From Nocardioides bizhenqiangii (GTDB lineage: Bacteria > Actinomycetota > Actinomycetes > Propionibacteriales > Nocardioidaceae), in contig NZ_CP141059.1 of NCBI RefSeq assembly GCF_034661235.1, positions 1,364,001 through 1,428,000 on the forward strand: DNA of 64,000 nt, given 5' to 3'. Both the position numbers and the translations under genes were made by a program. The notes below the pieces were generated by a model, which had not been told where the DNA came from, did no database searches, and saw nothing but the letters and a program-made list of their open reading frames with translations. Of the stretch, positions 10,315 through 19,066 are shown in pieces; position 1 is the stretch's first letter, and every line of letters begins with the position of its first letter.

Positions 10315-11840
10315 GCAACGACTGGACCCGGAGGACAGCCGCCGAGCTGGCCGAAGCGCTCGCCGCGGGCGAGGTGACCTCGGTCGAGCTGACGCGGGCC
10401 CACCTCGACCGGATCGCAGCCGTGGACGGTGACGCGACCTCCGGCATCCACGCCTTCCTCCACGTCGACACCGAGGGCGCGCTCGCCCAGGCGGCAGCGT
10501 CCGACGAGCGGCGCGCCGGCGGCACCCCGCTCCACCCGCTCGACGGGGTGCCGATCGCGGTCAAGGACGTGCTCACCACGAAGGGTCTGCCGACCACCTG
10601 TGGGTCGAAGATCCTTGAAGGCTGGGTCCCGCCGTACGACGCGACGGTCGTGCGCAGGCTCAAGGCGGCCGGCCTGCCGATCCTCGGCAAGACCAACATG
10701 GACGAGTTCGCCATGGGCAGCTCCACCGAGCACTCGGCCTACGGCCCGACCCGCAACCCGTGGGACCAGACCCGGATCCCGGGTGGTTCGGGCGGCGGCT
10801 CGGCAGCCGCCGTCGCGTCCTTCGAGGCGCCGTTCGCGATCGGCACCGACACCGGCGGCTCGATCCGGCAGCCCGGCGCGGTGACCGGCACGGTCGGCGT
10901 GAAGCCGACGTACGGCGCGGTGTCGCGGTACGGCCTGATCGCGCTCGCCAACAGCCTCGACCAGGCAGGACCAGTCACCCGGACCGTGCTCGACGCCGCG
11001 TTGCTGCAGGAGCTGATCGGCGGGCACGACCCGCTCGACTCGACCTCGGTCGACCAGCCGCTGCCCTCTCTCGTCGACGCAGCCCGGCAGGGTGCGACCG
11101 GAGACCTGACCGGCGTCCGGATCGGCGTGGTCTCCGAGATGTCGGGTGAGGGCTGGCAGCCCGGCGTGATGGCCCGCTTCCAGGAGTCGGTCGACCTGCT
11201 GGTCAAGGCCGGCGCCGAGGTGGTCGAGGTCTCCTGCCCGAGCTTCGTGCACGCGCTCGCGACGTACTACCTGATCCTCCCGGCGGAATGCTCCTCCAAC
11301 CTCGCCAAGTTCGACGCCATGCGCTACGGCCTGCGCGTCGTACCCGATGGCAACCCCAGCGCTGAAGACGTCATGAGGGCCACCCGCGACGCCGGCTTCG
11401 GCGACGAGGTGAAGCGCCGGATCATCCTCGGCACCTACGCGCTCTCGAGCGGCTACTACGACGCCTACTACGGCCAGGCGCAGAAGGTGCGCACGCTGAT
11501 CAGCCGCGACTTCGAGGCGGCGTTCGAGCGGGTCGACGTCCTCGTCTCGCCGACCGCGCCGACGACGGCGTTCGAGCTGGGGGAGAAGCTCGACGACCCG
11601 CTGGCGATGTACCTCAACGACCTCGCCACGATCCCTGCCAACCTCGCCGGCACTCCGGGCATCTCGGTGCCGGCCGGGCTCGCCGAGGAGGACGGGCTGC
11701 CGGTCGGGTTCCAGATCCTCGCCCCGGCCCTGGCCGACGACCGGTGCTACCGCGTCGGCGCCGCGCTCGAGGCGTTGCTGACCGCCGAGTGGGGCGGGCC
11801 GCTGCTCGACCGCGCGCCGGCCCTGGAGGAGACCCGATGA
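10311..11840 (+). CDS. gatA: Asp/Glu-tRNA amidotransferase subunit GatA (amidase)
   Basis: The 509-residue amidase subunit that hydrolyses glutamine to supply ammonia. It shows the amidase-signature family: a Lys in PIAVKDV (near residue 84), the Gly/Ser-rich stretch [13 protein letters not shown] near 160-172 and the nucleophile serine in [12 protein letters not shown] (near 180-190), completing a Ser-cisSer-Lys triad. The GTG start at 10311 overlaps the gatC stop, and the stop overlaps the gatB start, so the three genes are translationally coupled. Presence of the complex implies that at least Gln-tRNA is made indirectly in this organism. Confidence 0.97.
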   Translation: MSNDWTRRTAAELAEALAAGEVTSVELTRAHLDRIAAVDGDATSGIHAFLHVDTEGALAQAAASDERRAGGTPLHPLDGVPIAVKDVLTTKGLPTTCGSKILEGWVPPYDATVVRRLKAAGLPILGKTNMDEFAMGSSTEHSAYGPTRNPWDQTRIPGGSGGGSAAAVASFEAPFAIGTDTGGSIRQPGAVTGTVGVKPTYGAVSRYGLIALANSLDQAGPVTRTVLDAALLQELIGGHDPLDSTSVDQPLPSLVDAARQGATGDLTGVRIGVVSEMSGEGWQPGVMARFQESVDLLVKAGAEVVEVSCPSFVHALATYYLILPAECSSNLAKFDAMRYGLRVVPDGNPSAEDVMRATRDAGFGDEVKRRIILGTYALSSGYYDAYYGQAQKVRTLISRDFEAAFERVDVLVSPTAPTTAFELGEKLDDPLAMYLNDLATIPANLAGTPGISVPAGLAEEDGLPVGFQILAPALADDRCYRVGAALEALLTAEWGGPLLDRAPALEETR

Positions 11841-13339
11841 CCGATCATCAGGGCACGCTGGTGCCGTTCGACGACGTGCTCGCGTCGTACGACCCGGCGC
11901 TCGGCCTCGAGGTCCACGTCGAGCTCAACACGCTGACCAAGATGTTCTGCGGCTGTCCGACGGAGTTCGGCGCCGCGCCGAACACCCAGGTCTGCCCGAC
12001 CTGCCTCGGCCTCCCCGGCTCGATGCCGGTCGTCAACGGCAAGGCCGTCGAGTCGGCGATCCGGATCGGGCTGGCACTCAACTGCGAGATCGCGGAGTGG
12101 TGCCGGTTCGCCCGGAAGAACTACTTCTACCCGGACATGCCGAAGAACTTCCAGACCTCGCAGTACGACGAGCCGATCTGCTTCGAGGGCTTCATGGATG
12201 TCGACGTCGACGGGGAGACCTTCCGCGTCGAGATCGAGCGCGCGCACATGGAGGAGGACACCGGCAAGTCGCTGCACGTCGGTGGCGCGACCGGTCGGAT
12301 CCACGGCGCCGACTACTCGCTCGTCGACTACAACCGGGCCGGCATCCCCCTCATCGAGATCGTCACCAAGCCGATCACCGGTGCGGGAGCGAAGGCGCCC
12401 GACGTGGCGCGGGCGTACGTCGCCCAGCTCCGCGACCTGATCATCGCGCTCGGGGTCTCGGACGCCCGGATGGAGCAGGGCTCGATCCGCGCGGACGTCA
12501 ATCTGTCGCTCGCTCCGAAGGGGTCCGGCGTTCTCGGCACCCGCACGGAGACCAAGAACGTCAACTCGCTGCGCTCCGTCGAGCGTGCCGTGCGCTACGA
12601 GATGTCCCGGCACGCCGCGGTCCTCGACGGGGGCGAGCGGATCCTCCAGGAGACCCGGCACTGGCACGAGGACACCGGCGTCACGACGTCGGGCCGGGAG
12701 AAGTCCGACGCCGAGGACTACCGCTACTTCCCCGAGCCCGACCTGGTGCCGGTCGCCCCGACGCGGGAGTGGGTCGAGGAGCTGCGGGGGACGCTGCCGG
12801 AGAACCCCACCGCGAAGCGGGCCCGGCTGCAGGCGGAGTGGGGGTTCTCCGACCTCGACATGCGCGACACCGTCGGTGCCGGAGCTCTCCTCCTGGTCGA
12901 GGAGACCGTTGCCGCGGGCGCGTCCCCCCAGGCGGCGAGGAAGTGGTGGCTCGGTGAGCTCGCGCGTCGCGCCAACGACACCGACGCCGCGATCGACGCG
13001 CTGGGCGTGACTCCCGCCGACGTGGCCGCGGTGCAGCGGCTGGTCGACGCGAAGACCATCAACGACAAGCTCGCGAGGTCCGTCTTCGAAGGCCTGTACG
13101 CCGGCGAGGGCACCCCCGAGCAGATCGTCGAGCGGCGCGGCCTCGCGGTCGTATCCGACGACGGCGCCCTGTCCGCCGCGGTCGACAACGCCATCGCCGC
13201 CAACCCCGACGTGGCCGACAAGATCCGCGACGGCAAGGTCGCCGCTGCCGGTGCCCTCATCGGCGCTGTGATGAAGGAGATGCGCGGTCAGGCCGATGCC
13301 GGACGGGTGCGTGAGCTGATCCTCGAGAAGCTCACCTGA
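11837..13339 (+). CDS. gatB: Asp/Glu-tRNA amidotransferase subunit GatB
   Basis: The 500-residue tRNA-binding kinase subunit that phosphorylates the tRNA-bound Glu/Asp carboxylate. Family features include GLEVHVEL near the start, Cys residues of the zinc site ([10 protein letters not shown] and [11 protein letters not shown]), [15 protein letters not shown], and a helical C-terminal YqeY-like tail that contacts tRNA. The ATG at 11837 overlaps gatA by four bases. The stop is followed within 9 bases by a short tandem-repeat block and then the cobalamin-riboswitch promoter, so the gat operon ends here. Confidence 0.97.
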   Translation: MTDHQGTLVPFDDVLASYDPALGLEVHVELNTLTKMFCGCPTEFGAAPNTQVCPTCLGLPGSMPVVNGKAVESAIRIGLALNCEIAEWCRFARKNYFYPDMPKNFQTSQYDEPICFEGFMDVDVDGETFRVEIERAHMEEDTGKSLHVGGATGRIHGADYSLVDYNRAGIPLIEIVTKPITGAGAKAPDVARAYVAQLRDLIIALGVSDARMEQGSIRADVNLSLAPKGSGVLGTRTETKNVNSLRSVERAVRYEMSRHAAVLDGGERILQETRHWHEDTGVTTSGREKSDAEDYRYFPEPDLVPVAPTREWVEELRGTLPENPTAKRARLQAEWGFSDLDMRDTVGAGALLLVEETVAAGASPQAARKWWLGELARRANDTDAAIDALGVTPADVAAVQRLVDAKTINDKLARSVFEGLYAGEGTPEQIVERRGLAVVSDDGALSAAVDNAIAANPDVADKIRDGKVAAAGALIGAVMKEMRGQADAGRVRELILEKLT

Positions 13340-13347
13340 TTTTTCCG

Positions 13348-13430
13348 CGAATCGGGGGACTTCGCCCGTCGAATCGGGGGACTTCGCCCGTCGAACAGGC
13401 CGGACTCGCCCGGTCAACTCACCCGATTCG
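13348..13430 (+). repeat. 22-nt-period CGAATCG tandem repeat downstream of gatB
   Basis: Two identical 22-base units, each beginning CGAATCGGGGGACTT, occupy 13348-13369 and 13370-13391. A degenerate third unit (CGAACAGG..., 13392-13414) follows, then an inverted remnant ending in GATTCG (to 13430). The block starts 8 bases after the gatB stop and ends before the riboswitch promoter. A related block flanks serA and the mocR-like gene. It may be a 3'-end or termination element. Confidence 0.75.
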
Positions 13431-13473
13431 ACGGCGCATCTGGACGGATTCGCGGGAGGTCCGCACACGGGTC

Positions 13474-13479
13474 TAGGCT
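13474..13479 (+). promoter_or_regulatory. -10 hexamer TAGGCT for the cobalamin-riboswitch operon
   Basis: TAGGCT sits about 7 bases before the probable transcription start near 13486, which is where the riboswitch aptamer should begin. The same hexamer serves two other genes in the window. Confidence 0.5.
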
Positions 13480-13485
13480 GCCAGC

Positions 13486-13670
13486 ACCAATCAAATACGC
13501 CCGTGGTGGGGGAAGCCGGTCGAATTCCGGCGCTGACCCGCAACCGTAGGCCGCACTCTCGGGAGTACGGCGAGCCGGAGCACCTGTCGCGGAGCGTTCT
13601 GACACCAGCGCTGTCGTGGAAAGCAGCGGGTCGGACGGTTCCCGCCCCTCCCGTTGTCGCAGCGGGAAGG
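13486..13670 (+). promoter_or_regulatory. Cobalamin riboswitch with ribosome-binding-site-sequestering platform
   Basis: The conserved B12-box is clear: GGGGAAGCCGGTCGAATTCC followed by GGCGCTGACCCGCAACCGTA (13508-13547), and the closing-stem consensus GAGCCGGAGCACCTGTC (13572-13588). Adenosylcobalamin-class aptamers repress genes when cobalamin is plentiful. Downstream, CCTCCCGTTG (13647-13656) can pair with CAGCGGGAAGG (13660-13670), and TTCCCGC (13639-13645) with GCGGGAA (13662-13668). Both hairpins would bury the Shine-Dalgarno GGAAGGA just before the ATG at 13675. No T-run terminator is seen, so control is probably at translation initiation. Aptamer ends are approximate. Confidence 0.92.
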
Positions 13671-13674
13671 AACC

Positions 13675-14841
13675 ATGTCTACGCATCACCGCCCGGTCCA
13701 TCGCATCCGCCGGGTCCTCGCCGTCAGCGTCGGCGGCCTCGCCGTCCTGACCTCCCTCGCCGCATGCGGCGACGAGGACGAGAGCTCGAGCGAGCCCGAC
13801 TCCGGAGCGCTCACCAGCAGCCGGGTGACCGAGTCGGCCACCGCCGGCGCGGCCTGGCTCGACGGTCAGCTGACCGACGGAGTCCTCTACAACGACCAGT
13901 ACCAGGTCAACGACTACAGCACGACCGTCGAGCTGGCGTACGCCCTGATGGCGGTCGACGTCGAGCTCGCCGAGAGCGACAACACCGGGCTCGACGAGAT
14001 CACCGCCGCCCTCGAGGCCGGCATCGAGGAGTACGCGACCCCCGGCAAGGAGATCTACGCCGGCTCGCTGGCCAAGCTCACCTCCTACGCGACCGACACC
14101 GGCGCCGACCCTAGAGACTTCGGCGGCGTCGACGTGGTCGGTGCGCTCGAGGAGCAGACCGCCGACGACGGCACGACCGCAGGACGGATCAGCGACGTCA
14201 GCGAGTACGGCGACTACGCCAACTCGTTCGGGCAGGCGTGGGCCGTGCGCGGACTGACCAACGCCGACTCCGCGGAGGCAGCTGCGGCACGCGACTTCCT
14301 GCTGCTCCAGCAGTGCGAGGACGGCTACCTCCGACAGGACTTCTCCGCCCCGGGGGCGAAGGACCAGAGCTGTGACGCGGCCGGCGGCGAGGCGTCGACG
14401 GACGCGACCGCGCTGGCCGTCGTCCTGCTCCACGACGTGGCGGAGGACGAAGCCGAGCTGGCCGCAGCCCTCGACGCCGCCGTCGCCTGGCTGGTCTCGG
14501 AGCAGGCCGAGGACGGCTCGTACGTCGGCAGCAGCCAGCTGCCCACCAACAGCAACAGCACCGGTCTCGCCGGCTGGGCGCTGCAGCTGGCCGGTGAGGA
14601 CGAGGCGGCAGCGGCGGCCGCCGAGTGGGTGCTCGCCCACCAGGTGCCGGAGGACTGCAGCGGCCTGCTCGCCGACGCCGCCGGTGCCATCGCCTACGAC
14701 GAAGCCGCCCTCTCCGCGGCCGCCGCCAAGGGGATCACCGTGAAGACCGCCTACCAGTGGCGGCTGGCCACCGCGCAGGCCGTGCCTGCGCTCCTGGCGA
14801 CACCCGACGGCGCGGAGCCCGCAGCGTGCCCCACCTCCTGA
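13675..14841 (+). CDS. Alpha/alpha-barrel (prenyltransferase/squalene-oxidase repeat-like) lipoprotein, putative corrinoid-binding protein
   Basis: A 388-residue lipoprotein with lipobox LAAC (Cys near residue 27) and an acidic linker. The mature part is made of repeated paired helices with motifs such as TTVELAYALMAVDVEL, STDATALAVVLL, an AEDGSYVGSSQ turn and NSNSTGLAGWALQLAG, the pattern of alpha6/alpha6 toroids. This fold family covers terpene cyclases but also the N-terminal domain of intrinsic factor and transcobalamin. The cyclase catalytic DxDD or DCTAE motifs are not seen, arguing against an enzyme. Being first behind a cobalamin riboswitch and before an ECF transporter, it is most likely an extracellular cobalamin-capture protein. 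Function is inference; the fold call is fairly secure. The ATG fits GGAAGGA. Confidence 0.75.
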   Translation: MSTHHRPVHRIRRVLAVSVGGLAVLTSLAACGDEDESSSEPDSGALTSSRVTESATAGAAWLDGQLTDGVLYNDQYQVNDYSTTVELAYALMAVDVELAESDNTGLDEITAALEAGIEEYATPGKEIYAGSLAKLTSYATDTGADPRDFGGVDVVGALEEQTADDGTTAGRISDVSEYGDYANSFGQAWAVRGLTNADSAEAAAARDFLLLQQCEDGYLRQDFSAPGAKDQSCDAAGGEASTDATALAVVLLHDVAEDEAELAAALDAAVAWLVSEQAEDGSYVGSSQLPTNSNSTGLAGWALQLAGEDEAAAAAAEWVLAHQVPEDCSGLLADAAGAIAYDEAALSAAAAKGITVKTAYQWRLATAQAVPALLATPDGAEPAACPTS

Positions 14842-14845
14842 GCCG

Positions 14846-15454
14846 ATGACGCGAGGCGCCGGTGCTGCTGCCGTCGTGACCTTCCTGGTCGCGACGGCAG
14901 CAGCGGTGCCGGTGTCCCCGGCCCTCGCGGAGGCCGGCGAGACCGGGTGCGACGCTGGCGTGGTCGTCGTCGTCGACGCCAACGAGCTCGGAGGTGAGCC
15001 GCAGACCGTGTGTGCGGCCGATCCCGCCACCGCCTCGGCCCTGTTCCCCGACGCGGGCTTCCCCTTGGAGTACCAACCGCAGCTCCAGGACTTCGTCTGC
15101 AGGGTCGACGGCCTCCCGACCGACCGGCCGTGCACGGACGGAGACTCGTACTGGAGCCTGTGGTGGGCCGAGCCGGGCGGCGACTGGGTCTACTCCACCC
15201 TGGGTGTGGGGTCCCTCGAGGTCCCGGCCGGCGGGTCCGTCGGCTTCGCGTGGCACGAGGGCGAGGGCGATGCCACCCCACCCGACGTCGAGGTCACCGA
15301 GCCCGGCGCGATCGACGCTGCGCCGGCCCCGGATGCCGAGCCAGAGACGACCGACGACGATTCCGACTTCCCCCTGTGGCTGGCGGGCCTGCTGGCGGCA
15401 GGTGTGCTCGGCGCGGCGGGCGTCGTTGCCCTGGCGCGGCGGCGGGTGCGATGA
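14846..15454 (+). CDS. Membrane-anchored beta-domain protein (SCO2322-like), second extracytoplasmic part of B12 operon
   Basis: A 202-residue protein with a signal peptide (cleavage near ALAEAG), an outside domain of ~120 residues, an acidic linker and a C-terminal membrane helix (PLWLAGLLAAGVLGAAGVVA) ending RRRVR. The outside domain contains FVCRVDGLPTDRPC (a likely disulphide pair), then YWSLWWAEPGGDWVYSTLG and VPAGGSVGFAW. This resembles the Trp/Tyr-rich hairpin of the DUF4430/transcobalamin C-terminal domain and the family named after Streptomyces SCO2322. It starts 4 bases after the barrel lipoprotein stop. It could be the beta-domain partner of that lipoprotein. The family is recognised with moderate certainty; ligand binding is inferred. 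Confidence 0.7.
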   Translation: MTRGAGAAAVVTFLVATAAAVPVSPALAEAGETGCDAGVVVVVDANELGGEPQTVCAADPATASALFPDAGFPLEYQPQLQDFVCRVDGLPTDRPCTDGDSYWSLWWAEPGGDWVYSTLGVGSLEVPAGGSVGFAWHEGEGDATPPDVEVTEPGAIDAAPAPDAEPETTDDDSDFPLWLAGLLAAGVLGAAGVVALARRRVR

Positions 15455-15464
15455 GGCAGGTGCG

Positions 15465-16595
15465 ATGAGGCTCCCACGAGACCTCCATCCCGTCGCCTGG
15501 TGGTGCTGGGCCGTCGGTCTCGCTGTCGGAGCGTCCTGCACGACCAATCCCTTCCTCCTCTGCCTGCTGCTGGCGGTCACCACGATCACCGTCTTCACCT
15601 GCCGCGGCGACCAGCCGTGGGCCCGGTCCTTCCGGCTCTACCTGTGGCTCGGCCTCGTGGTGCTGGTCGTCCGGGTGCTGTTCCGGGTGCTCGTCGGCGG
15701 CAACGACGCCGGTCACGTGCTGCTCTCCCTGCCGGAGATCCCGTTGCCGGACTGGGCGGCGGGCATCAACCTGCTCGGCCCGTTCAGCCGCGAGGAGCTG
15801 CTGGCGGCGGTCTACGAGGGACTGCGGCTGGCGACGTTGCTGATCGCGGTCGGTGCGGGCAACGCACTGGCCAACCCCAAACGGCTGATGAAGTCGCTGC
15901 CGCCGGCGCTCTACGAGATCGGCACGGCGATGGTCGTGGCGATCTCGGTGATCCCGCAGCTGGCCGACAGCGCCCGACGGGTGCGCGCTGCGCAGCAGCT
16001 GAGGGGCGGTGAGCCGGGGCGGGGTCGTCGGATGCGGAGCGTGCGGCGCCTCCTGGTGCCGATCCTGGAGGACGCGTTCGAGCGGTCCCTGTCGCTCGCC
16101 GCCGGCATGGACGCGCGTGGCTACGGCCGCAGCGGTACGGCGACCGCCGGTCAGCGTCGTGGCACGGGAGCGGTGATGATCCTCGGGCTGATCGGCATCT
16201 GCGTCGGCGTCTATGCCTTCCTCGACTCGACCGCCCCGCGGGTGCTGGCATGGCCGATGCTGGCGCTGGGGACGGCCGCGGCGTTCGCGGGCTTCGTGCT
16301 CGCCGGGCGCCGGGTCCAGCGGTCGCGCTACCGGCCGCAGCGCTGGCGGTCGGCGGAGGTGCTCGTCGCGCTGTCCGGCGGCGTCGTCGGTGCCGGGCTC
16401 TGGCTGGTCCAGCGCGCCGACCCGATGGTGGCCCACCCGGGGGTGCTCGCCGTACCCGAGCTCAGCCCGGGGGCGGTCGTCGCGGTCCTCGTCGGGATCG
16501 CGCCCGTCTTCGTCGCACCACCGCCGTTGACCGCCCAGAACCGCGCCCCCGTCCTGCCGGAGCCTGTCGACGAGCCGGCAAGAGTGGTGGTCTGA
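15465..16595 (+). CDS. ECF transporter transmembrane (T) component
   Basis: A 376-residue membrane protein that couples the ATPases to the substrate-binding S component. Several hydrophobic helices are visible (CLLLAVTTITVFTC; LWLGLVVLVVRVLFRVLV; helices after residue 230). The two cytoplasmic coupling helices carry the T-component Ala-x-x-x-Arg-Gly motifs: RAAQQLRGGE and AAGMDARGYG. It is about 100 residues longer than the ~265-residue typical protein, with extra C-terminal helices. It begins 10 bases after the previous stop (ATG at 15465). Together with the next two genes it forms a full group I (dedicated) ECF importer. Confidence 0.88.
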   Translation: MRLPRDLHPVAWWCWAVGLAVGASCTTNPFLLCLLLAVTTITVFTCRGDQPWARSFRLYLWLGLVVLVVRVLFRVLVGGNDAGHVLLSLPEIPLPDWAAGINLLGPFSREELLAAVYEGLRLATLLIAVGAGNALANPKRLMKSLPPALYEIGTAMVVAISVIPQLADSARRVRAAQQLRGGEPGRGRRMRSVRRLLVPILEDAFERSLSLAAGMDARGYGRSGTATAGQRRGTGAVMILGLIGICVGVYAFLDSTAPRVLAWPMLALGTAAAFAGFVLAGRRVQRSRYRPQRWRSAEVLVALSGGVVGAGLWLVQRADPMVAHPGVLAVPELSPGAVVAVLVGIAPVFVAPPPLTAQNRAPVLPEPVDEPARVVV

Positions 16596-16596
16596 G

Positions 16597-18219
16597 GTGT
16601 TCGAGCTGCGCGACGTCACCTTCGGCTACGGCGATCGGCCGGTCCTCGAGCACGTCGACCTCGCGATCGACCACGGCGAGCTGGTGCTGCTCGCCGGACC
16701 GACCGGGGTCGGCAAGTCGACCCTGCTCGGCGTCATCGCCGGCCTGGTGCCGGCGTTCACGGGCGGCACCCTGGTCGGCGACGTCGTGATCGACGGCGAG
16801 AGCGTGCTCGACCGGCCGGCGCGGGAGCGCGCGCACGTGGTCGGTTACGTCGGCCAGAACCCGCCCGCGTGGTTCGTCACCGACACCGTCGAGGAGGAGC
16901 TGGCGTTCGGGATGGAGCAGCTCGGTCTCGCGGACCCGACCATGCGCCGCCGGGTCGAGGAGACCCTCGACCTGCTCGGCATCGCCGACCTGCGCCACCG
17001 CGACCTGCGCACCCTTTCCGGCGGACAGCAACAGCGAGTCGCCATCGGCTCCGTGCTCACCACCCACCCGCGGCTGCTGGTGCTCGACGAGCCGACCTCC
17101 GCGCTCGACCCGACCGCCGCCGAGGACGTGCTCGCCACGCTCACCCGGCTGGTGCACGACCTCGGGGTCTCGGTGCTGGTCGCCGAGCACCGGCTCGAAC
17201 GGGTGGTGCCGTTCGCCGACCGGCTCTGCCTCCTGGGAGCCGGCGGTCGGGTCCGCGTAGGCGACCCCGCGGAGCTCCTCGTCGACGCGCCGATCGCCCC
17301 GCCCCTCGTCGAGCTCGGCCGGCTCGCCGGCTGGTCGCCGCTCCCGCTCACGGTGCGGGACGCGCGCCGTCGTACTGCCGACCTGCGGGCGAGGCTGGGC
17401 GCCCCGCCCACCGTCGCACCGCGGCCGAGCCCGGAGAGCAGCCTCGCCGAGGTGCGGAAGGCGACCGTGACCCACGGGCCGGTGCCGGCGCTCCGGGAGG
17501 TCGACCTCGACCTGCGGCCGGGCACGGTGACCGCGCTGATGGGCCGCAACGGGGCGGGCAAGTCGACGCTGCTGTGGGCGCTCCAGGGCCGGTACGCCGC
17601 GGCCGGCGGCCGCGTGCGGGTGTCCGGCGACGACCCGCACCGGCTCAAGTCCGACGGGCGCCGTCGGCTCAGCGGGATGGTGCCCCAGAGTCCCGCGGAC
17701 CTGCTCTACCTGGAGACGGTGGCCGAGGAGTGCTCGGCCGCCGACCGGACGGCGACCGCTGCTGACGGCACCTGCGCCGCGCTCCTCGAGCGGCTCGCTC
17801 CGGGGATCGACCCGACCGGTCATCCGCGCGACCTGTCGGAGGGTCAGCGGTTGGCCCTCGCGGTGGCGATCGTGCTCACCGCGGGTCCGCCGGTGCTGCT
17901 GCTCGACGAGCCGACGCGAGGGCTGGACTACCCCGGTAAGCACGCGCTGGCCGAGATCCTGCGTGGTCTCGCGGCCGACGGCCGCGCGATCCTGGTCGCC
18001 ACCCACGACGTCGAGTTCGCCGCCCAGGTCGCCGACGAGGTGGTCGTGCTCGCCGAGGGCGAGGTCGTCTCCAGCGGACCCGTCCGCGAGGTGATCGCCG
18101 AGTCGCCGGCGTTCGCGCCCCAGGTGACGAAGGTGCTCGGACCGGGCTGGCTGCGGGTCGACGAGGTGGCCGCCGCCCTCGCCTCGGACGAGACGACCAA
18201 CGCGGAGGTGCCCTCGTGA
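16597..18219 (+). CDS. ECF transporter duplicated ATPase (A-A' fusion)
   Basis: A 540-residue protein with two ABC ATPase domains in one chain. The first has Walker A GPTGVGKST (residues ~34-42), signature LSGGQQQRV (~140) and Walker B LLVLDEPTSA. The second has Walker A GRNGAGKST (~315), signature LSEGQRLAL (~413, a changed third residue) and Walker B VLLLDEPTRG. Fused A-A' subunits are common in actinobacterial ECF systems. The GTG start lies one base after the T-component stop, and the 3' end overlaps the S gene by four bases (GTGA). It powers import by the neighbouring T and S proteins. Confidence 0.93.
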   Translation: MFELRDVTFGYGDRPVLEHVDLAIDHGELVLLAGPTGVGKSTLLGVIAGLVPAFTGGTLVGDVVIDGESVLDRPARERAHVVGYVGQNPPAWFVTDTVEEELAFGMEQLGLADPTMRRRVEETLDLLGIADLRHRDLRTLSGGQQQRVAIGSVLTTHPRLLVLDEPTSALDPTAAEDVLATLTRLVHDLGVSVLVAEHRLERVVPFADRLCLLGAGGRVRVGDPAELLVDAPIAPPLVELGRLAGWSPLPLTVRDARRRTADLRARLGAPPTVAPRPSPESSLAEVRKATVTHGPVPALREVDLDLRPGTVTALMGRNGAGKSTLLWALQGRYAAAGGRVRVSGDDPHRLKSDGRRRLSGMVPQSPADLLYLETVAEECSAADRTATAADGTCAALLERLAPGIDPTGHPRDLSEGQRLALAVAIVLTAGPPVLLLDEPTRGLDYPGKHALAEILRGLAADGRAILVATHDVEFAAQVADEVVVLAEGEVVSSGPVREVIAESPAFAPQVTKVLGPGWLRVDEVAAALASDETTNAEVPS

Positions 18220-19031
18220 ACGCGATCGTCCAGGAGGGGCAGCGGGTCGCCGTCCCTCTCCGGCTGCGGTCGGCGGTCGTCCTCGGCATGGCGTCGCTGA
18301 TCGGGCTGATGATGATCGGCTGGCCGTTGCTGCTCGAGGCCGACCCGACCCAGCGCGTGGACCCGCCGTTCCTCTTCCTCGGCATGTTGCCGGTGATCCT
18401 CGCCGTGGTGCTCGCCGAGATCAGCGAAGGCGGGATGGACGCCCGGGTGCTCGCCATCCTCGGCGTCCTCACTGCCGTCAACGCCGTGCTGCGCGGCGTC
18501 AGCGCCGGCACGGCCGGGTTGGAGCTGGTGTTCTTCCTGCTGATCCTCGGCGGACGGGTCTTCGGACCCGGCTTCGGTTTCGTGCTCGGCTGCACCTCGC
18601 TCTTCGCATCGGCGCTGATGACGGCCGGCGTCGGGCCGTGGCTGCCGTTCCAGATGCTGGTCGCCGGCTGGGTCGGGATGTTCGCCGGTCTGCTGCCGCG
18701 ACGGGTGACCGGGCGCTGGGAGATCGTGATGCTGGTGGTCTACGGCGTCCTCGCGGCGTACGGCTACGGACTGCTGATGAACCTGTGGGGCTGGCCGTTC
18801 ATCCTCGGCATCCAGGTGCCCGGCCAGGACGCCACCGACCTGTCCTACGCCCCCGGAGCGCCGCTGCTCGAGAACCTCCACCGGTTCCTCGTCTACACCC
18901 TGCTGACCTCGACCGGCGGCTGGGACACCGGTCGCGCGATCACCAACGCGCTCGCGATCGCGGTGCTCGGGCCTGCCGTACTGACCACGCTGCGGCGAGC
19001 GGCGCGGCGGGCGCGGGTCGAGCGGCGCTAG
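18216..19031 (+). CDS. ECF transporter substrate-binding (S) component, probably for cobalamin
   Basis: A 271-residue membrane protein with about six hydrophobic helices (for example VVLGMASLIGLMMIGWPLLL, FLGMLPVILAVVLAE, LELVFFLLILGG, EIVMLVVYGVLAAYGYGLLM) and a basic tail. The Gly-rich segment GRVFGPGFGFVLG and PFQMLVAGWVGMFAGLLP are typical of a group of actinobacterial S components found with cobalamin riboswitches. It is coupled to the ATPase gene by a GTGA overlap. Substrate is inferred from the riboswitch and the two upstream binding-protein candidates. BtuCDF-type genes are absent from the window. Cobalamin is most likely; a precursor such as cobinamide or cobalt is possible. Confidence 0.8.
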   Translation: MNAIVQEGQRVAVPLRLRSAVVLGMASLIGLMMIGWPLLLEADPTQRVDPPFLFLGMLPVILAVVLAEISEGGMDARVLAILGVLTAVNAVLRGVSAGTAGLELVFFLLILGGRVFGPGFGFVLGCTSLFASALMTAGVGPWLPFQMLVAGWVGMFAGLLPRRVTGRWEIVMLVVYGVLAAYGYGLLMNLWGWPFILGIQVPGQDATDLSYAPGAPLLENLHRFLVYTLLTSTGGWDTGRAITNALAIAVLGPAVLTTLRRAARRARVERR

Positions 19032-19053
19032 GTGCGGGCTCCCAGTCATGCCC

Positions 19054-19059
19054 TAGCGT
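19054..19059 (+). promoter_or_regulatory. -10 hexamer TAGCGT, leaderless phosphodiesterase promoter
   Basis: TAGCGT ends 7 bases before the GTG at 19067, so the phosphodiesterase gene is probably transcribed separately from the ECF operon that ends at 19031. Confidence 0.5.
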
Positions 19060-19066
19060 CTGGCTC

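Noticed and set aside
9927-11252. Upstream extension of the amino acid permease frame
   Set aside because: It runs antisense through gatC and gatA and has no similarity; the permease has a good ribosome-binding site at 9926.
13348-13430. Possible CRISPR array
   Set aside because: The 22-base units are directly adjacent with no spacers, and no cas genes are present.
11747-13543. 598-codon minus-strand frame opposite gatB
   Set aside because: Typical high-GC antisense shadow with Val/Asp/Arg-biased composition and no recognisable domain; gatB on the other strand is unambiguous.
13675-14841. Annotation as a terpene cyclase/squalene-hopene cyclase
   Set aside because: The protein is an exported lipoprotein behind a B12 riboswitch and lacks the DxDD or DCTAE catalytic motif; only the fold is shared.
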